Below are positions 7,178-16,497 of a stretch of 32,096 bases of DNA, piece after piece (the stretch's first letter is position 1; the number at the start of each line of letters is the position of its first letter). Made by a program: the position numbers and the translations under genes. Source of the stretch: Rheinheimera sp. (GTDB taxonomy: Bacteria; Pseudomonadota; Gammaproteobacteria; Enterobacterales; Alteromonadaceae); the NCBI GenBank assembly GCA_008015325.1, contig SSFI01000133.1, forward strand, positions 1 through 32,096, read 5' to 3'. The notes beneath the pieces were generated by a model. That model was given only the letters and a program-made list of their open reading frames with translations. It was not told the origin of the DNA and did no database searches.

Positions 7178-8072
7178 CACTGCTGTACAAAGTCTGGAGG
7201 GCCTGTAAATACAGTGGATTCACCGGACTGTACAGCAGACTCATCAATTCAGCGCCATTGTGGGTAAATTTGTAATACTGCAGCACAATGCCGTTAGCTT
7301 TCAGGCGACCTGTCAGCGGTGTTTGTGGAAATTGCCACTGCAACTGCTGGCCTTTTGCCATCACGCCACTTTCTATTTCTGCCGGATGCAACAAGCCTAA
7401 ATCAATCAGACTGAGAATTTGCGGATAAGTCAGCCCAAACTGACTCAGATTCAGCACCCCGCGATTACGACCCCGTATCCATTGCCAGAACGAGCCTTGT
7501 TGCAGATAGCTGAAATAAATATGTGCAGGTTCCTGCGACGAGATGCGGCAGCTTAAGCTGCTGGCCAACTGTAAGGCCTGCGCATCTTTGTGATGCATCT
7601 GCCGCAGGATATTCAAGGTTTTGTATGAGAAACTGCCCGGCGAACTGATTTCAGCAGCCAGGATCCGCGCCCAGAGTTTTTGCATCGCCAATGCAGAGAT
7701 ATTCTGTACATGTTCGCAGTAATGATAAAACCAGTCGGGGTCTATATCCTGACTGATAGCCTGGTCTGTACAGTATTCCTGCGCCAGCACCATCACTTTT
7801 TCCAGGTTGTATTGCTGCCGCTCTAGTGTCATCTGCCGCCGCCGGGCCGCACGGCTGCGGATGCTGTCTTCGGATAATTCCGAATCTGTTGCCACACCTG
7901 CCCGGGCTGACAGCTGTTGGTGCACGGCTTGGGCATGGCGAATTTGCTGAATAGAAATAGTATTGCCGGCATTTTCTGCGGGCTTGGTTTGCGCGTTCAA
8001 ATCCTGACCGAGCTGATGTTTGGCGAGATGTTTTAATCTCTGCTGTCCCGACATATGCTGAACTTTACTCAT
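7152..8072 (-). CDS. TIGR03899 family protein (conserved hypothetical)
   Basis: 306 residues, soluble, with no signal peptide or membrane segment. The N-terminal third is polar with a basic helical stretch (SIRSRAARRRQMTLERQQYN). The middle has DPDWFYHYCEHVQNISALAMQ with LWARILAAEISSPGSFS, which I recognise from the TIGR03899 (DUF2806-like) family of Vibrio, Shewanella and relatives. The WxRIL segment after a long helix is typical. Function is unknown. It converges on the pseudokinase and the two coding ends overlap by 26 bases, leaving no room for a terminator between them. Confidence 0.8.
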   Translation of the reverse strand: MSKVQHMSGQQRLKHLAKHQLGQDLNAQTKPAENAGNTISIQQIRHAQAVHQQLSARAGVATDSELSEDSIRSRAARRRQMTLERQQYNLEKVMVLAQEYCTDQAISQDIDPDWFYHYCEHVQNISALAMQKLWARILAAEISSPGSFSYKTLNILRQMHHKDAQALQLASSLSCRISSQEPAHIYFSYLQQGSFWQWIRGRNRGVLNLSQFGLTYPQILSLIDLGLLHPAEIESGVMAKGQQLQWQFPQTPLTGRLKANGIVLQYYKFTHNGAELMSLLYSPVNPLYLQALQTLYSSVIEFQSQA

Positions 8073-8213
8073 CGCGCATCCCTATCCCAAATATGGCAAA
8101 TTCATTGTATCGGCCGCTGTCGACTTGCCGCTACTGTTGACCGGCAAAAACTTCTGTCATTGCTTGGTCATAATGACTGCTCAGGCCGGTTCGCCCGACA
8201 AACTGGCGTAAAA

Positions 8214-8243
8214 TTGATTGCTTTTTTTAGTTAAGAGTATAGT
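8214..8243 (+). promoter_or_regulatory. Candidate sigma-70 promoter for the GGDEF/EAL gene
   Basis: TTGATT (8214-8219) and TATAGT (8238-8243) are 18 bases apart, in the divergent gap between the TIGR03899 gene and the c-di-GMP gene. The leader would be about 120 bases long. Confidence 0.4.
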
Positions 8244-8289
8244 GTAAGAGTGCACTAATTCAGTCGTTGATGTTGGCTCACAGGTGGTA

Positions 8290-8305
8290 TGAACGGACCC
8301 GTTCA
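8290..8305. promoter_or_regulatory. 16-base palindrome in the leader of the GGDEF/EAL gene
   Basis: TGAACGG (8290-8296) and CCGTTCA (8299-8305) are perfect arms with a 2-base centre. The centre is too short for a good RNA loop, so a dimeric-protein site is more likely. It lies about 47 bases after the proposed -10 element. Confidence 0.35.
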
Positions 8306-8367
8306 GGCACAACAACATGGATTCCAGTCAGTGTTGCCCGGTGAGACTCTAAGGATAAGGTCGTTGA

Positions 8368-10590
8368 ATGGTTTCAAAAGTAACAGATGATGATTTTCTG
8401 TTCCTCGCGGAAGATGAGAGTATTGCTACGCCTGCGCCTCAGGTCACTGGGGAGTGGCATTTGCTCATTGTTGATGACGATGAAGAGATCCATACTGTCA
8501 CACGACTGGCCTTGAGTGATTTACTGGTACAGGGCCGCAAGCTGGTATTTCATCACGCTTATTCCGGCCGCGCCGCCATCGAGTTTCTGAAGAAAAATCC
8601 ACATATTGCTGTGATTCTGCTGGATGTCGTGATGGAATCCGATGATGCCGGTTTGCTGGTAGTGCAACAAATCCGCGAGCAACTTGGCATGGAAGAAGTC
8701 CGGATTGTATTACGCACTGGCCAGCCCGGTTATGCACCGGAAGAAAGTGTGATCAAAGAATATGATATCAACGACTATAAGACTAAAACTGAGCTCACGC
8801 GCAGCAAGCTGGTTACTTCAATTATTTCTTCGATCCGCTCTTATCAGCAAATTCGTACTATTAATCAAAACCGGCTGGGCTTGCAGAAAATCATCAATGC
8901 CGGTGCCAATTTACTCGAACAGCATTCGCTGCATGAGTTTTCTGAAGGCGTTGTCACGCAAATCTCCTCGTTGATTGGTCTGCATGCTGAAGGCGTGTTG
9001 TGCGCGCAGATTGAAGATGATGGTTCGGCCAGCGACAATGTTTATGTATTGGGGGCGGCGGGGCACTACGCGCCCTACATTAAGTGCAAGCTGGAGCGCT
9101 TGGGCAATGAGCGGATTATTCAGCAAATCCTGCAATGTCTGGCAGAAAAACGCCATATTTTTACCGCCTTTGACACTGTGTTGTACCTCGGAAATGCTGA
9201 GCACAGCGCCGCAGTGTATATCGAAACCAACAGGCCAATTGAAGATTTTGATCGTCAGTTGATTGAGGTTTTCCTCAGTAATATTTCCATTGGCTATGAA
9301 AACGTTACGTTATTCCAACAGCTAAAACACGCGGCATATATAGACCCGCTGACCAAAACGCCAAATCGCAATGAATACACCCAACTGCTGCAGGAAACCC
9401 GCCGCCTGGCGCCGGAGCAGACGGTGGCAGTGCTGATTGATATTGACCATTTTTCTGACGTCAATGACGGCTTAGGCCAGGAAGTCGGCAATGAGTTGTT
9501 AGTTGCGGTGACGCACCGACTGGTAGAAAAATTTGGTGATATCGCCCAGATCGCCCGCATCGGTGCCGACGTGTTTGGTTTAATTGGCCCTGAAGCGCAG
9601 TTAACGCCGCAGCAGTTAAATGCGGTTTTTGCCACGCCGTTTCAGGCGTCTGAACATAGCTTACAAATCAATGCGACTTTTGGTTTTTGCCGGTTGATCG
9701 ACACCGTACGTCAGGGGCTTGGCATCCTGAAGCAGGTTTATATCGCGCTGAACCGGGCGAAAAAAAGCTTGTCGCAAAACTTTGAGTTTTATCATGTCGA
9801 GCAGGAAGACCAGATGGCGGAACGGCTGGCTTTGCTGCGCCGGTTGAGACAAGATTTTGCGCAGGATAAGCTGGCATTGTGGTATCAGCCGCAGATATCC
9901 CTCACTGATAACAAAATCATTGGGATGGAAGCGTTGTTGCGCTGGCCGGATGGGCAGGGCGGTTATATTTCCCCGGCGGTCTTTATTCCTTTAGCTGAAT
10001 ACTCAGGGTTGATTGTAGAGATTGGCGACTGGGTCATTCGACAGGCGTGTCAGCAAATTCACTATCTGACAGCGCAGGGGCTGGAGCCACTGCGCATCGC
10101 CGTGAATGTGTCGATGCCGCAGTTCCGCAGTCCGAATTTTGTTTTGTCCGTGATTAATGCGGTGCAGGCTACAAAAATTGACCCGCAAATGCTCGAACTG
10201 GAAATTACTGAATCCGTGGTGATGGACGAGCCAAAAATCGTCATCGAGGCGCTGAGTCAGCTGAAAGCGCACGGCATTAAGGTTGCTATTGATGACTTTG
10301 GTATAGGGTTCTCCAGTCTGAGTTATTTGCAGCAGTTGCCGTTGGACCGGATTAAAGTCGACCGCGCTTTTGTCCGCGACTGCTCCAAGCCAAATGGTTC
10401 TGTTATTGCTGAAACCATCGTCAGCCTGGGTAAAAGATTAGGTTTATCGACCATTGCTGAAGGGATCGAAACGCCGGAACAGGCCGCCGTGGTTAAAGCG
10501 ATGGGCTGTGACGAAGTGCAGGGTTTTATGTATGCCAAACCGATGCCGACGCCAGAGCTGTTGGCATTTATCCGTAGCTGGCAGCCTTAA
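8368..10590 (+). CDS. REC-DUF3369-GGDEF-EAL protein, probable c-di-GMP phosphodiesterase
   Basis: 740 residues in four parts. An N-terminal receiver (about 28-160) has LLIVDDDEE, phosphoacceptor D86 (ILLDVVMES) and an unusual end, RTGQPGYAPEE with YDINDYKTKTE, which is the form paired with DUF3369. DUF3369 (about 170-310) is a GAF-like sensor domain. The GGDEF domain (about 325-470) reads GADVF at 399-403, so cyclase activity is probably lost. The EAL domain (about 490-740) keeps E521-A-L, the NVSMPQF Asn, LEITES Glu, DDFGIG, KVDR and AEGIET, consistent with an active phosphodiesterase. It should lower c-di-GMP when its receiver is phosphorylated; the partner kinase is unknown. The adjacent pseudokinase is not an evident donor. 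The ATG follows AAGGATAAGG. Confidence 0.92.
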   Translation: MVSKVTDDDFLFLAEDESIATPAPQVTGEWHLLIVDDDEEIHTVTRLALSDLLVQGRKLVFHHAYSGRAAIEFLKKNPHIAVILLDVVMESDDAGLLVVQQIREQLGMEEVRIVLRTGQPGYAPEESVIKEYDINDYKTKTELTRSKLVTSIISSIRSYQQIRTINQNRLGLQKIINAGANLLEQHSLHEFSEGVVTQISSLIGLHAEGVLCAQIEDDGSASDNVYVLGAAGHYAPYIKCKLERLGNERIIQQILQCLAEKRHIFTAFDTVLYLGNAEHSAAVYIETNRPIEDFDRQLIEVFLSNISIGYENVTLFQQLKHAAYIDPLTKTPNRNEYTQLLQETRRLAPEQTVAVLIDIDHFSDVNDGLGQEVGNELLVAVTHRLVEKFGDIAQIARIGADVFGLIGPEAQLTPQQLNAVFATPFQASEHSLQINATFGFCRLIDTVRQGLGILKQVYIALNRAKKSLSQNFEFYHVEQEDQMAERLALLRRLRQDFAQDKLALWYQPQISLTDNKIIGMEALLRWPDGQGGYISPAVFIPLAEYSGLIVEIGDWVIRQACQQIHYLTAQGLEPLRIAVNVSMPQFRSPNFVLSVINAVQATKIDPQMLELEITESVVMDEPKIVIEALSQLKAHGIKVAIDDFGIGFSSLSYLQQLPLDRIKVDRAFVRDCSKPNGSVIAETIVSLGKRLGLSTIAEGIETPEQAAVVKAMGCDEVQGFMYAKPMPTPELLAFIRSWQP

Positions 10591-10601
10591 ATACTAAAGT
10601 T

Positions 10602-10646
10602 TGCAGCATAAAAAATGCCGCATCAAGCGGCATTTTTTATGCTGCA
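10602..10646. terminator. Bidirectional terminator with 20-base perfect arms
   Basis: Arms 10602-10621 and 10627-10646 are exactly complementary (core AAAAAATGCCGC / GCGGCATTTTTT) around the loop ATCAA. The T run and A run inside the arms let it act for both converging genes, the EAL gene (plus) and the chemotaxis gene (minus). Confidence 0.9.
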
Positions 10647-10674
10647 GCGACATTAGCCGCAGCATTTGGGAGCA

Positions 10675-12294
10675 TCAGACACGGAATAACCGGGCGATGT
10701 TTTCCAGGTTCTGCGCCAGATTCGCCAGTTCGCGGCTGGCTTTGGCAATATGCCCTGCGCTTTGTGAAGTGTGTTCAGTGTGTTTGACGATATCTACCAC
10801 GTGGCCCACGATAGTTCCGGCCATCACTTGCTGCTCTTCAGTGGCAGAAGCAATATGCTTATTCATCTCGCGAATACGACGGATACTGGTGGTAATGGCT
10901 TGCAGGGAGTCGCCAGCCTGATTGGCTGAGGTGACACTCTGATCGGCCTGTACCGTACTTTGCTGCATTTTTTGCACCGCAGAGCGGGCGGCAGATTGCA
11001 GTTGTTCGATGGTTTTCTGAATTTCTTCAGTTGATTTCTGCGTTCTGGAGGCCAGAGTGCGGACTTCGTCGGCCACCACGGCAAAACCGCGGCCTTGTTC
11101 ACCGGCGCGGGCTGCTTCAATGGCAGCGTTTAACGCCAGCAGGTTGGTTTGCTCAGCAATGCCTTTAATCACATCCAATACAGCGCCAACCTGATTGGCA
11201 TCTGTTTCCAGTTTCAGAATAACTTCGGAAGCTTCCTGCACATTACTGGCAAGCTGACGGATATTGTTGACCGTTACACCGACAGTCTGCTGACCGCGGT
11301 CTGCGGCGACATTTGAATCATTGGCCGCGCTGGATGCTTCATTGGCGCTGCTGGCTTCGGCGATGACGCTGTTACTCATGTCATCGACAGCAATTTTGGC
11401 CTGATCGGCGGCTTTACGTTGCACGGCGATAGTTCGGTTGGTATCGTCCGTCAGCTGGTGTAAGTCCTTGGCCAGCGAAGACAATGGCAACGCTGTGTTG
11501 ACGATTTCTTTCACCACCCCCTGCAGTTTCTCCATAAAAGAGTTGAACCAGAAGGCTAAATCACCGAGTTCATCTTTTGAATTGGTCTGGATCCGTACTG
11601 TTAAATCGCCATCTTCTTTTGCGAGGTCACGCAGCGAGCGAATGATGTGGCCGAGGCTGCTATCAATACCTTTTACCACCGGCAGCGCAGTGCCAAACAG
11701 TGCCAGTACAGTGATCACCATCATGATGACACCGACGGTGATCATTTGTGATGCCTGGCTATTGGCGTCGTCGATGGAATGTTTAAATTGTACGAGCTGG
11801 ACGTCACGGAACGAGGTCAGTTTTTTTACGGTGTTCTCGTAATCCACATTCATTTTCTGTGAACGTTCACCGATGGTTGTCATGTCAGCGGTGTTGCTGA
11901 CCATTTCCTGTGACACTTTAAATGCTACGGTGTAATAAGCGTCAAAAGACTGCAAAATTTGAGCGACTTCGCGGCTGACTTCAGTTTCCAGCTGGCCCAC
12001 TGTGGTCAGTTGTTTTTTCATCTGTTCTGCGAGTTTATTCGCGCCGTTCAGCGCTTCCTCGTCGCCGGTAGTGACGGCGCTTGCCAGTGATTCTTTCAAA
12101 CGCTCCAGTGACACCAGTGCGCTTTCAGAGGCTTGCAGCACAGGAAACTGGATGTCTCTGGTACTTTCCAGAGTTTTAACGTTACTCAAAGCGGTTTTGG
12201 TTGAGAGCCCCAGAAACACCACAAACATCAGGGTGCCGATGAGGGGGATTAAATAGATTTTTTTCGCAATCGAAAGGCGTTGCAAAAATTCCAT
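10675..12294 (-). CDS. Methyl-accepting chemotaxis protein
   Basis: 539 residues. Membrane segments near residues 12-34 and 184-207 enclose a periplasmic helical sensor of about 150 residues (four-helix-bundle type; Cache is less likely at this size). A HAMP domain follows (about 208-262, [17 protein letters not shown]), then a cytoplasmic coiled coil with the invariant hairpin tip [20 protein letters not shown] and [15 protein letters not shown]. It couples ligand binding to CheA/CheW and hence to the flagellar motor. There is no C-terminal CheR/CheB pentapeptide; it ends NIARLFRV. No che or flagellar genes adjoin it and the ligand cannot be told from sequence. The start has a GGGGT-like ribosome site. 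Confidence 0.95.
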   Translation of the reverse strand: MEFLQRLSIAKKIYLIPLIGTLMFVVFLGLSTKTALSNVKTLESTRDIQFPVLQASESALVSLERLKESLASAVTTGDEEALNGANKLAEQMKKQLTTVGQLETEVSREVAQILQSFDAYYTVAFKVSQEMVSNTADMTTIGERSQKMNVDYENTVKKLTSFRDVQLVQFKHSIDDANSQASQMITVGVIMMVITVLALFGTALPVVKGIDSSLGHIIRSLRDLAKEDGDLTVRIQTNSKDELGDLAFWFNSFMEKLQGVVKEIVNTALPLSSLAKDLHQLTDDTNRTIAVQRKAADQAKIAVDDMSNSVIAEASSANEASSAANDSNVAADRGQQTVGVTVNNIRQLASNVQEASEVILKLETDANQVGAVLDVIKGIAEQTNLLALNAAIEAARAGEQGRGFAVVADEVRTLASRTQKSTEEIQKTIEQLQSAARSAVQKMQQSTVQADQSVTSANQAGDSLQAITTSIRRIREMNKHIASATEEQQVMAGTIVGHVVDIVKHTEHTSQSAGHIAKASRELANLAQNLENIARLFRV

Positions 12295-12479
12295 AGATGA
12301 TTACCCCGTTGGATCAGCGCAAAGGCCGGTATTATTTTGAATATCTTTGATTTGAAATCACTTTCGAGTATAGACAGCAATTTGGATTGGCGCAGCAATC
12401 TCAGGGCATTAGAACAGAATTTGTGAATGTAAAGAATGGGATAGTACTGAATATTCGCGATTTGGTGAGATTAATGAAA

Positions 12480-12501
12480 CAGGCCCGCAGCAGCGGGCCT
12501 G
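12480..12501 (-). terminator. Terminator of ppa
   Basis: CAGGCCCGC (12480-12488) and GCGGGCCTG (12493-12501) with the loop AGCA. Read on the minus strand it follows the ppa stop by about 20 bases and is followed by TTTCATT. Confidence 0.75.
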
Positions 12502-12521
12502 TCTTTCAACACAACACTCAA

Positions 12522-13052
12522 TTATTTGTTTTGTGCGCGTTCGAATGAGGTTTGGATCTCTGCTTTGGCTTCAGCTTTGTCGCCCCAGCCAATCACTTTG
12601 ACCCACTTACCAGGTTCCAGCTCTTTATAGCGCTCGAAGAAATGCTGGATCTGACCTTTTAACAGCTCAGGCACGTCACCAATGTCCTGAATGTGGTCAT
12701 AAATTTTGGTCAGTTTGCTTACAGGTACTGCCAGTACTTTCGCGTCTTCGCCTGATTCATCTGCCATTTTCAGCACAGCAACCGGACGGCATTTAATCAC
12801 CGCGCCTGGCACTAATGGATATGGCGTCGGCACCAACACGTCAACCGGATCACCATCCAGCGACAGCGTGTGATTCACAAAACCGTAGTTACACGGGTAG
12901 AACATTGGCGTGGCCATAAAGCGGTCAACCCAGACAGTACCGCTGTCTTTGTCGACTTCGTATTTGATTGGGTCGGCATTGGCCGGAATTTCGATGATGA
13001 CGTTGATTTCATCTGGCAGATTTTTACCCGCCGGGACCAGACTTAAGCTCAT
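12522..13052 (-). CDS. ppa: Inorganic pyrophosphatase (family I)
   Basis: A 176-residue cytoplasmic enzyme that hydrolyses pyrophosphate to two phosphates and so pulls biosynthetic reactions forward. The N-terminus ([20 protein letters not shown]), the segment [15 protein letters not shown], the family signature DGDPVDVLV with its metal-binding Asp residues, and the C-terminal [12 protein letters not shown] are all typical. Length matches the bacterial hexameric enzyme (E. coli 176). AAGGA lies seven bases before the ATG. It is transcribed alone, with its own terminator and a -10 box 36 bases upstream. Confidence 0.97.
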   Translation of the reverse strand: MSLSLVPAGKNLPDEINVIIEIPANADPIKYEVDKDSGTVWVDRFMATPMFYPCNYGFVNHTLSLDGDPVDVLVPTPYPLVPGAVIKCRPVAVLKMADESGEDAKVLAVPVSKLTKIYDHIQDIGDVPELLKGQIQHFFERYKELEPGKWVKVIGWGDKAEAKAEIQTSFERAQNK

Positions 13053-13087
13053 GATGCTTCCTTATCTATTGAAACGCAGTGACGCCT

Positions 13088-13093
13088 ATTATA
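13088..13093 (-). promoter_or_regulatory. Probable -10 box of ppa
   Basis: TATAAT on the minus strand, about 36 bases before the ppa start. A matching -35 box at the right distance is poor, so the call rests on the perfect -10 and its position. Confidence 0.45.
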
Positions 13094-13122
13094 CCGGCGA
13101 CACTAAAATTCGCTATGGTTGT

Positions 13123-13145
13123 GCGTCCTGACTTTGGTCGGACGC
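13123..13145 (-). terminator. Possible terminator hairpin after fbp
   Basis: GCGTCC plus GAC (13123-13132, one bulged T) pairs with GTC plus GGACGC (13137-13145), with loop TTTG, ten bases after the fbp stop on the minus strand. No T run follows, so it is a weak or Rho-assisted stop. Confidence 0.45.
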
Positions 13146-13154
13146 TCTATTCAT

Positions 13155-14126
13155 TCATGCCTGATGATACTTCAGGCAGCTGTCCACTTCGTGTTTGGAC
13201 CCCAAAATCACCGCAACGCGCTGGTGAATGTCGTATGGCTGGATCTCCATAATCCGCTGATAACCGGTGGAGCTGGCGCCACCGGCCTGTTCGACCAGAA
13301 AGCTCATCGGATTGGCTTCGTACATCAGGCGCAGTTTGTCTGGTTTGTTTGGGTCTTTGGTATCAGTTGGATACATAAAAATACCGCCGCGACACAAAAT
13401 ACGATGGACATCGCCGACCATGGCGGCTATCCAGCGCATATTAAAGTTTTTGCCGCGCGGGCCGGCTTTACCTTGCAGCAAATCGCCGACATAAGCCTGC
13501 ATGCCGGGCTGCCAGTAGCGCTGATTCGACATATTGATGGCAAACTCGGCGGTGACTGACGGAATAGCGACCTCTTCCTGCGTTAACAGGAAACCGCCAT
13601 AAGTTTTATCCAGCGTGTAGAGGCGGGTCCCCTGGCCTGTGGTCAGCGCCAGCATGGTCGAAGGGCCGTATAACACATAACCAGCAGCCAGTTGCGCTGT
13701 GCCAGGCTGTAAAAACTGAGCGGCGTCGGCGGCGTCGACGTCATCACGCGCGGGCAGAATCGAGAAAATGGTGCCAATCAGGCTGTTAATATCGGTGTTG
13801 GACGAGCCATCCAGCGGGTCAAAAGTAACCAGATAACGGCCTTGTGGATTGCCTGCAACCGTGTGATCTTCCTCTTCACTGGAGATGGCTTTGACCACGC
13901 CGGTTTCCAGAATCATGTCTTTGAGCAGTTCGTTGGCCAGTACGTCGAGCTTTTTCTGCGTCTCGCCCTGAATGTTTTCATCGAGCGTGGAGCCCAATAA
14001 ACCGGCTAATGCGCCTTGCCCGACCCGGAAGGAGATTTCTTTGCAGGCGGCCAGAATGGTTTTAATCAGAGCAATCAGGTCGGTATCGACCCCATCTTGT
14101 CGCAGTACAGGAGCCAGACGGCGCAT
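13155..14126 (-). CDS. fbp: Fructose-1,6-bisphosphatase class I
   Basis: 323 residues. It removes the 1-phosphate from fructose 1,6-bisphosphate, the committed step of gluconeogenesis, in the cytoplasm. The start [20 protein letters not shown] and [17 protein letters not shown] fit the family; the metal site is visible as SSEEED and the signature FDPLDGSSN. The sugar-binding part includes [14 protein letters not shown] and GGIFMYP. Length is close to that of the enteric enzyme (332). AAGGA lies eight bases before the ATG. A hairpin without a clear T run lies between it and ppa, so some read-through into ppa is possible. Confidence 0.97.
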   Translation of the reverse strand: MRRLAPVLRQDGVDTDLIALIKTILAACKEISFRVGQGALAGLLGSTLDENIQGETQKKLDVLANELLKDMILETGVVKAISSEEEDHTVAGNPQGRYLVTFDPLDGSSNTDINSLIGTIFSILPARDDVDAADAAQFLQPGTAQLAAGYVLYGPSTMLALTTGQGTRLYTLDKTYGGFLLTQEEVAIPSVTAEFAINMSNQRYWQPGMQAYVGDLLQGKAGPRGKNFNMRWIAAMVGDVHRILCRGGIFMYPTDTKDPNKPDKLRLMYEANPMSFLVEQAGGASSTGYQRIMEIQPYDIHQRVAVILGSKHEVDSCLKYHQA

Positions 14127-14372
14127 CGGTATTTCCTTCTGTTAGTGTAGGGTTGGAGCTATGCTGGTCGCTTTATTTGGGCTCTGCTGGCCGTGTATCT
14201 GACCGTGCACTTGATAATGGGCCCAGAGTTTAAAGAATCTGGCTAAAAATTGCATTTTTATCACCGATTTTATTTCGAAAATGCCGGCTTTTCTTTTGTT
14301 ACAATGCTGAAAAATACCGGCAAAAGCCCGCGCGCGCTTAAAGTGGCGGGCCATTCTTAGCAGGACAAATTC

Positions 14373-15728
14373 ATGCATCTTCATATTTTGGGTATTTGCG
14401 GCACTTTTATGGGCGGCATTGCTGCCATTGCCAAAAGTTTAGGCCATCAGGTCACAGGTTCTGACGCCAACGTATATCCGCCGATGAGCACACAGCTGGA
14501 AGAACTCGGCATCAGTCTGACCCAGGGTTATGACCCGGTACAGCTGGAGCCGGCGCCGGATTTAGTCATCATTGGTAATGCCATGTCCCGCGGCAATCCG
14601 TGCGTAGAATATGTCCTCAACCGAAATATCCCTTATACCTCAGGCCCGCAGTGGCTGGCGGAAACAGTCCTGCGCGACCGCTGGGTGCTGGCGGTGTCCG
14701 GCACGCATGGCAAAACCACCACCACCACTATGCTGGCGTGGATTTTAGAATTTGCTGGCTTAAAGCCTGGTTTTTTAATCGGTGGCATTCCGCAGAACTT
14801 CGACGTGTCGGCGCGTTTAGGCGAGGCGCCGTTTTTTGTCATCGAAGCTGACGAATATGACACAGCGTTTTTTGATAAACGCAGCAAGTTTGTACATTAC
14901 CGGCCGCGCACGTTAATTTTGAATAATCTCGAATTCGATCACGCTGACATTTTCCCGGATTTAGCCGCCATTCAGCGTCAGTTCCATCATTTATTGCGGC
15001 TGGTGCCTGGCAATGGTTTGGTGCTGTCGCAAGCCAATGTGGCGGCAGTGCAGCAAGTGCTGGCGATGGGCTGCTGGAGTGAGCAGCAGCAAAGTGGGAC
15101 TGACTGGCAAGTGCGGCTGTTGCATGCCGACGGCTCGGCCTTTGAAGTCAGTTTCCGTGGCGAAGTTAAAGGCACGGTGAACTGGGCCTTATGTGGTCAG
15201 CACAGTGTCGACAACGGTCTGATGGCGCTGGCGGCAGCGCAGCATGCCGGTGTGCCGCTGGCGGTTGCGATTGAAGCGCTGAGCCAGTTTGTCGCGCCAA
15301 AACGCCGGCTGGAACTGAAAGGTGTCGTCAATAGCATCAGCGTCTATGATGATTTTGCCCATCACCCGACCGCGATCGAAACGACTTTAGCCGGCTTACG
15401 CGCCAAGGTGGGCCAACAGCGTATTCTGGCCGTATTGGAACCGCGCTCGAACACCATGCGGATGGGCGTGCATAAAGATGCGTTACCGGCTTCCCTTGCT
15501 AAAGCGGACGAAGTGTTTTTATTTGAACCTGCCAACAGCGGCTGGTCACTCGGTGCTTTGGCAGAGCAAATCAGCCAGCATTGCGCCATTCCGGCGACTG
15601 TGGAGCAGGATATCCAGACGCTGGTGCAACGGATTGTCGCCACGGCGCAGCCCGGCGATTCTATTCTGGTGATGAGTAATGGCGGTTTTGGCGGTATTCA
15701 CGATAAGTTATTACAGGCGTTGGTCTAA
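14373..15728 (+). CDS. mpl: UDP-N-acetylmuramate:L-alanyl-gamma-D-glutamyl-meso-diaminopimelate ligase
   Basis: 451 residues. This cell-wall recycling ligase joins the tripeptide released from old murein directly to UDP-MurNAc with ATP. It is a Mur ligase in three parts: an N-terminal nucleotide-binding domain (MHLHILGICGTFMGGIAAI), the ATP-binding middle with VSGTHGKTTTT (about residues 108-118) and EADEYDTAFFDKRSKF, and a C-terminal domain with DDFAHHPTAI and EPRSNTMRMG. EADEYD with DKRSKF separates Mpl from MurC. AGGA lies eight bases before the ATG. It is divergent from fbp and likely leads an operon with ubiX 48 bases downstream. Confidence 0.96.
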   Translation: MHLHILGICGTFMGGIAAIAKSLGHQVTGSDANVYPPMSTQLEELGISLTQGYDPVQLEPAPDLVIIGNAMSRGNPCVEYVLNRNIPYTSGPQWLAETVLRDRWVLAVSGTHGKTTTTTMLAWILEFAGLKPGFLIGGIPQNFDVSARLGEAPFFVIEADEYDTAFFDKRSKFVHYRPRTLILNNLEFDHADIFPDLAAIQRQFHHLLRLVPGNGLVLSQANVAAVQQVLAMGCWSEQQQSGTDWQVRLLHADGSAFEVSFRGEVKGTVNWALCGQHSVDNGLMALAAAQHAGVPLAVAIEALSQFVAPKRRLELKGVVNSISVYDDFAHHPTAIETTLAGLRAKVGQQRILAVLEPRSNTMRMGVHKDALPASLAKADEVFLFEPANSGWSLGALAEQISQHCAIPATVEQDIQTLVQRIVATAQPGDSILVMSNGGFGGIHDKLLQALV

Positions 15729-15776
15729 ACCGATGCTGAGCAGCTGGTTTCGGGCAAAAAGGCGTTAAAAAAACAG

Positions 15777-16436
15777 ATGAGTGATGATTTGACACAGCAA
15801 CATATTGTTTCCTCACAGCGCGAAGTCACGCTGGCGTTTACCGGCGCATCCGGCGCTTTATACGGCTGGCGCCTGCTGCAGGTGCTGCTGAGCCTGAATG
15901 TCAAAGTGCATTTGCTGATTTCCAGTGCCGCCAAAGTGGTATTTGCTACTGAGCATGATTTAAAACTCAATGGCAATCCGCAGGCTTGCCAGGCGCAGCT
16001 GGTTGAAATCTTTGGCTGTGCGCCCCATTTATTGGCCGTCTATGGCAAAGATGACTGGTTTTCACCGGTGGCGTCTGGCTCTGCTGCACCGAAAACCATG
16101 GTGATTTGCCCCTGTTCGACCGGCACTGTTGCTGCTATTGCCCATGGCATGAGCGACAACCTGATTGAGCGGGCGGCAGATGTGGTCATCAAAGAAAAAG
16201 GCCAGTTGATTATAGTGCCGCGCGAGACGCCATTAAGTGCCTTGCATCTGGAAAATCTGCTGGCTTTAGCCAGACTGGGCGCCACTATTATGCCGGCAGC
16301 GCCCGGGTTTTATCATCAGCCCAAGAGTATTGAGGATTTGATTGACTTTATTGTGGCGAGATTGCTGGACCATCTTGGCCTGCCGCAGCAACTGATGCCA
16401 CGCTGGGGTTATCAGCCACACACCACCAAAGACTGA
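15777..16436 (+). CDS. ubiX: Flavin prenyltransferase UbiX
   Basis: 219 residues. It attaches a dimethylallyl group to FMN to make prenyl-FMN, the cofactor of the decarboxylase UbiD in ubiquinone synthesis. The Rossmann-like fold starts [17 protein letters not shown]. The family segments [45 protein letters not shown] and [16 protein letters not shown] are all present. It carries about 15 extra N-terminal residues ahead of the domain; no better internal start was found. The ribosome site is weak. It lies between mpl and yadG on the same strand with short gaps. Confidence 0.95.
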   Translation: MSDDLTQQHIVSSQREVTLAFTGASGALYGWRLLQVLLSLNVKVHLLISSAAKVVFATEHDLKLNGNPQACQAQLVEIFGCAPHLLAVYGKDDWFSPVASGSAAPKTMVICPCSTGTVAAIAHGMSDNLIERAADVVIKEKGQLIIVPRETPLSALHLENLLALARLGATIMPAAPGFYHQPKSIEDLIDFIVARLLDHLGLPQQLMPRWGYQPHTTKD

Positions 16437-16497
16437 CCCTTCACCGGGTCTGTTCAATTACCAGATGAAATCGCCTAGCGATAAAGAGGAACACGCT

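Noticed and set aside
8244-8367. Possible c-di-GMP riboswitch (GEMM) before the GGDEF/EAL gene
   Set aside because: The leader was read for the conserved GEMM core and tetraloop-receptor features and none were seen.
13119-13559. Plus-strand open frame of 146 codons inside fbp
   Set aside because: It is the shadow of the clearly conserved fbp gene and has no ribosome site or recognisable motif.
14284-14320. GCCGG/CCGGC arms in the mpl leader as an operator
   Set aside because: The arms are short, distant and imperfect in context; chance pairing is likely in this GC-richer segment.
14142-14384. Minus-strand frame of 80 codons between fbp and mpl
   Set aside because: It overlaps the mpl start and the probable divergent promoter region; its composition is basic and low in complexity, with no family features.
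16435-16450. GACCC/GGGTC hairpin between ubiX and yadG as a terminator
   Set aside because: Only five pairs and no T run; the genes are close and on one strand, so it is not convincing as a stop.
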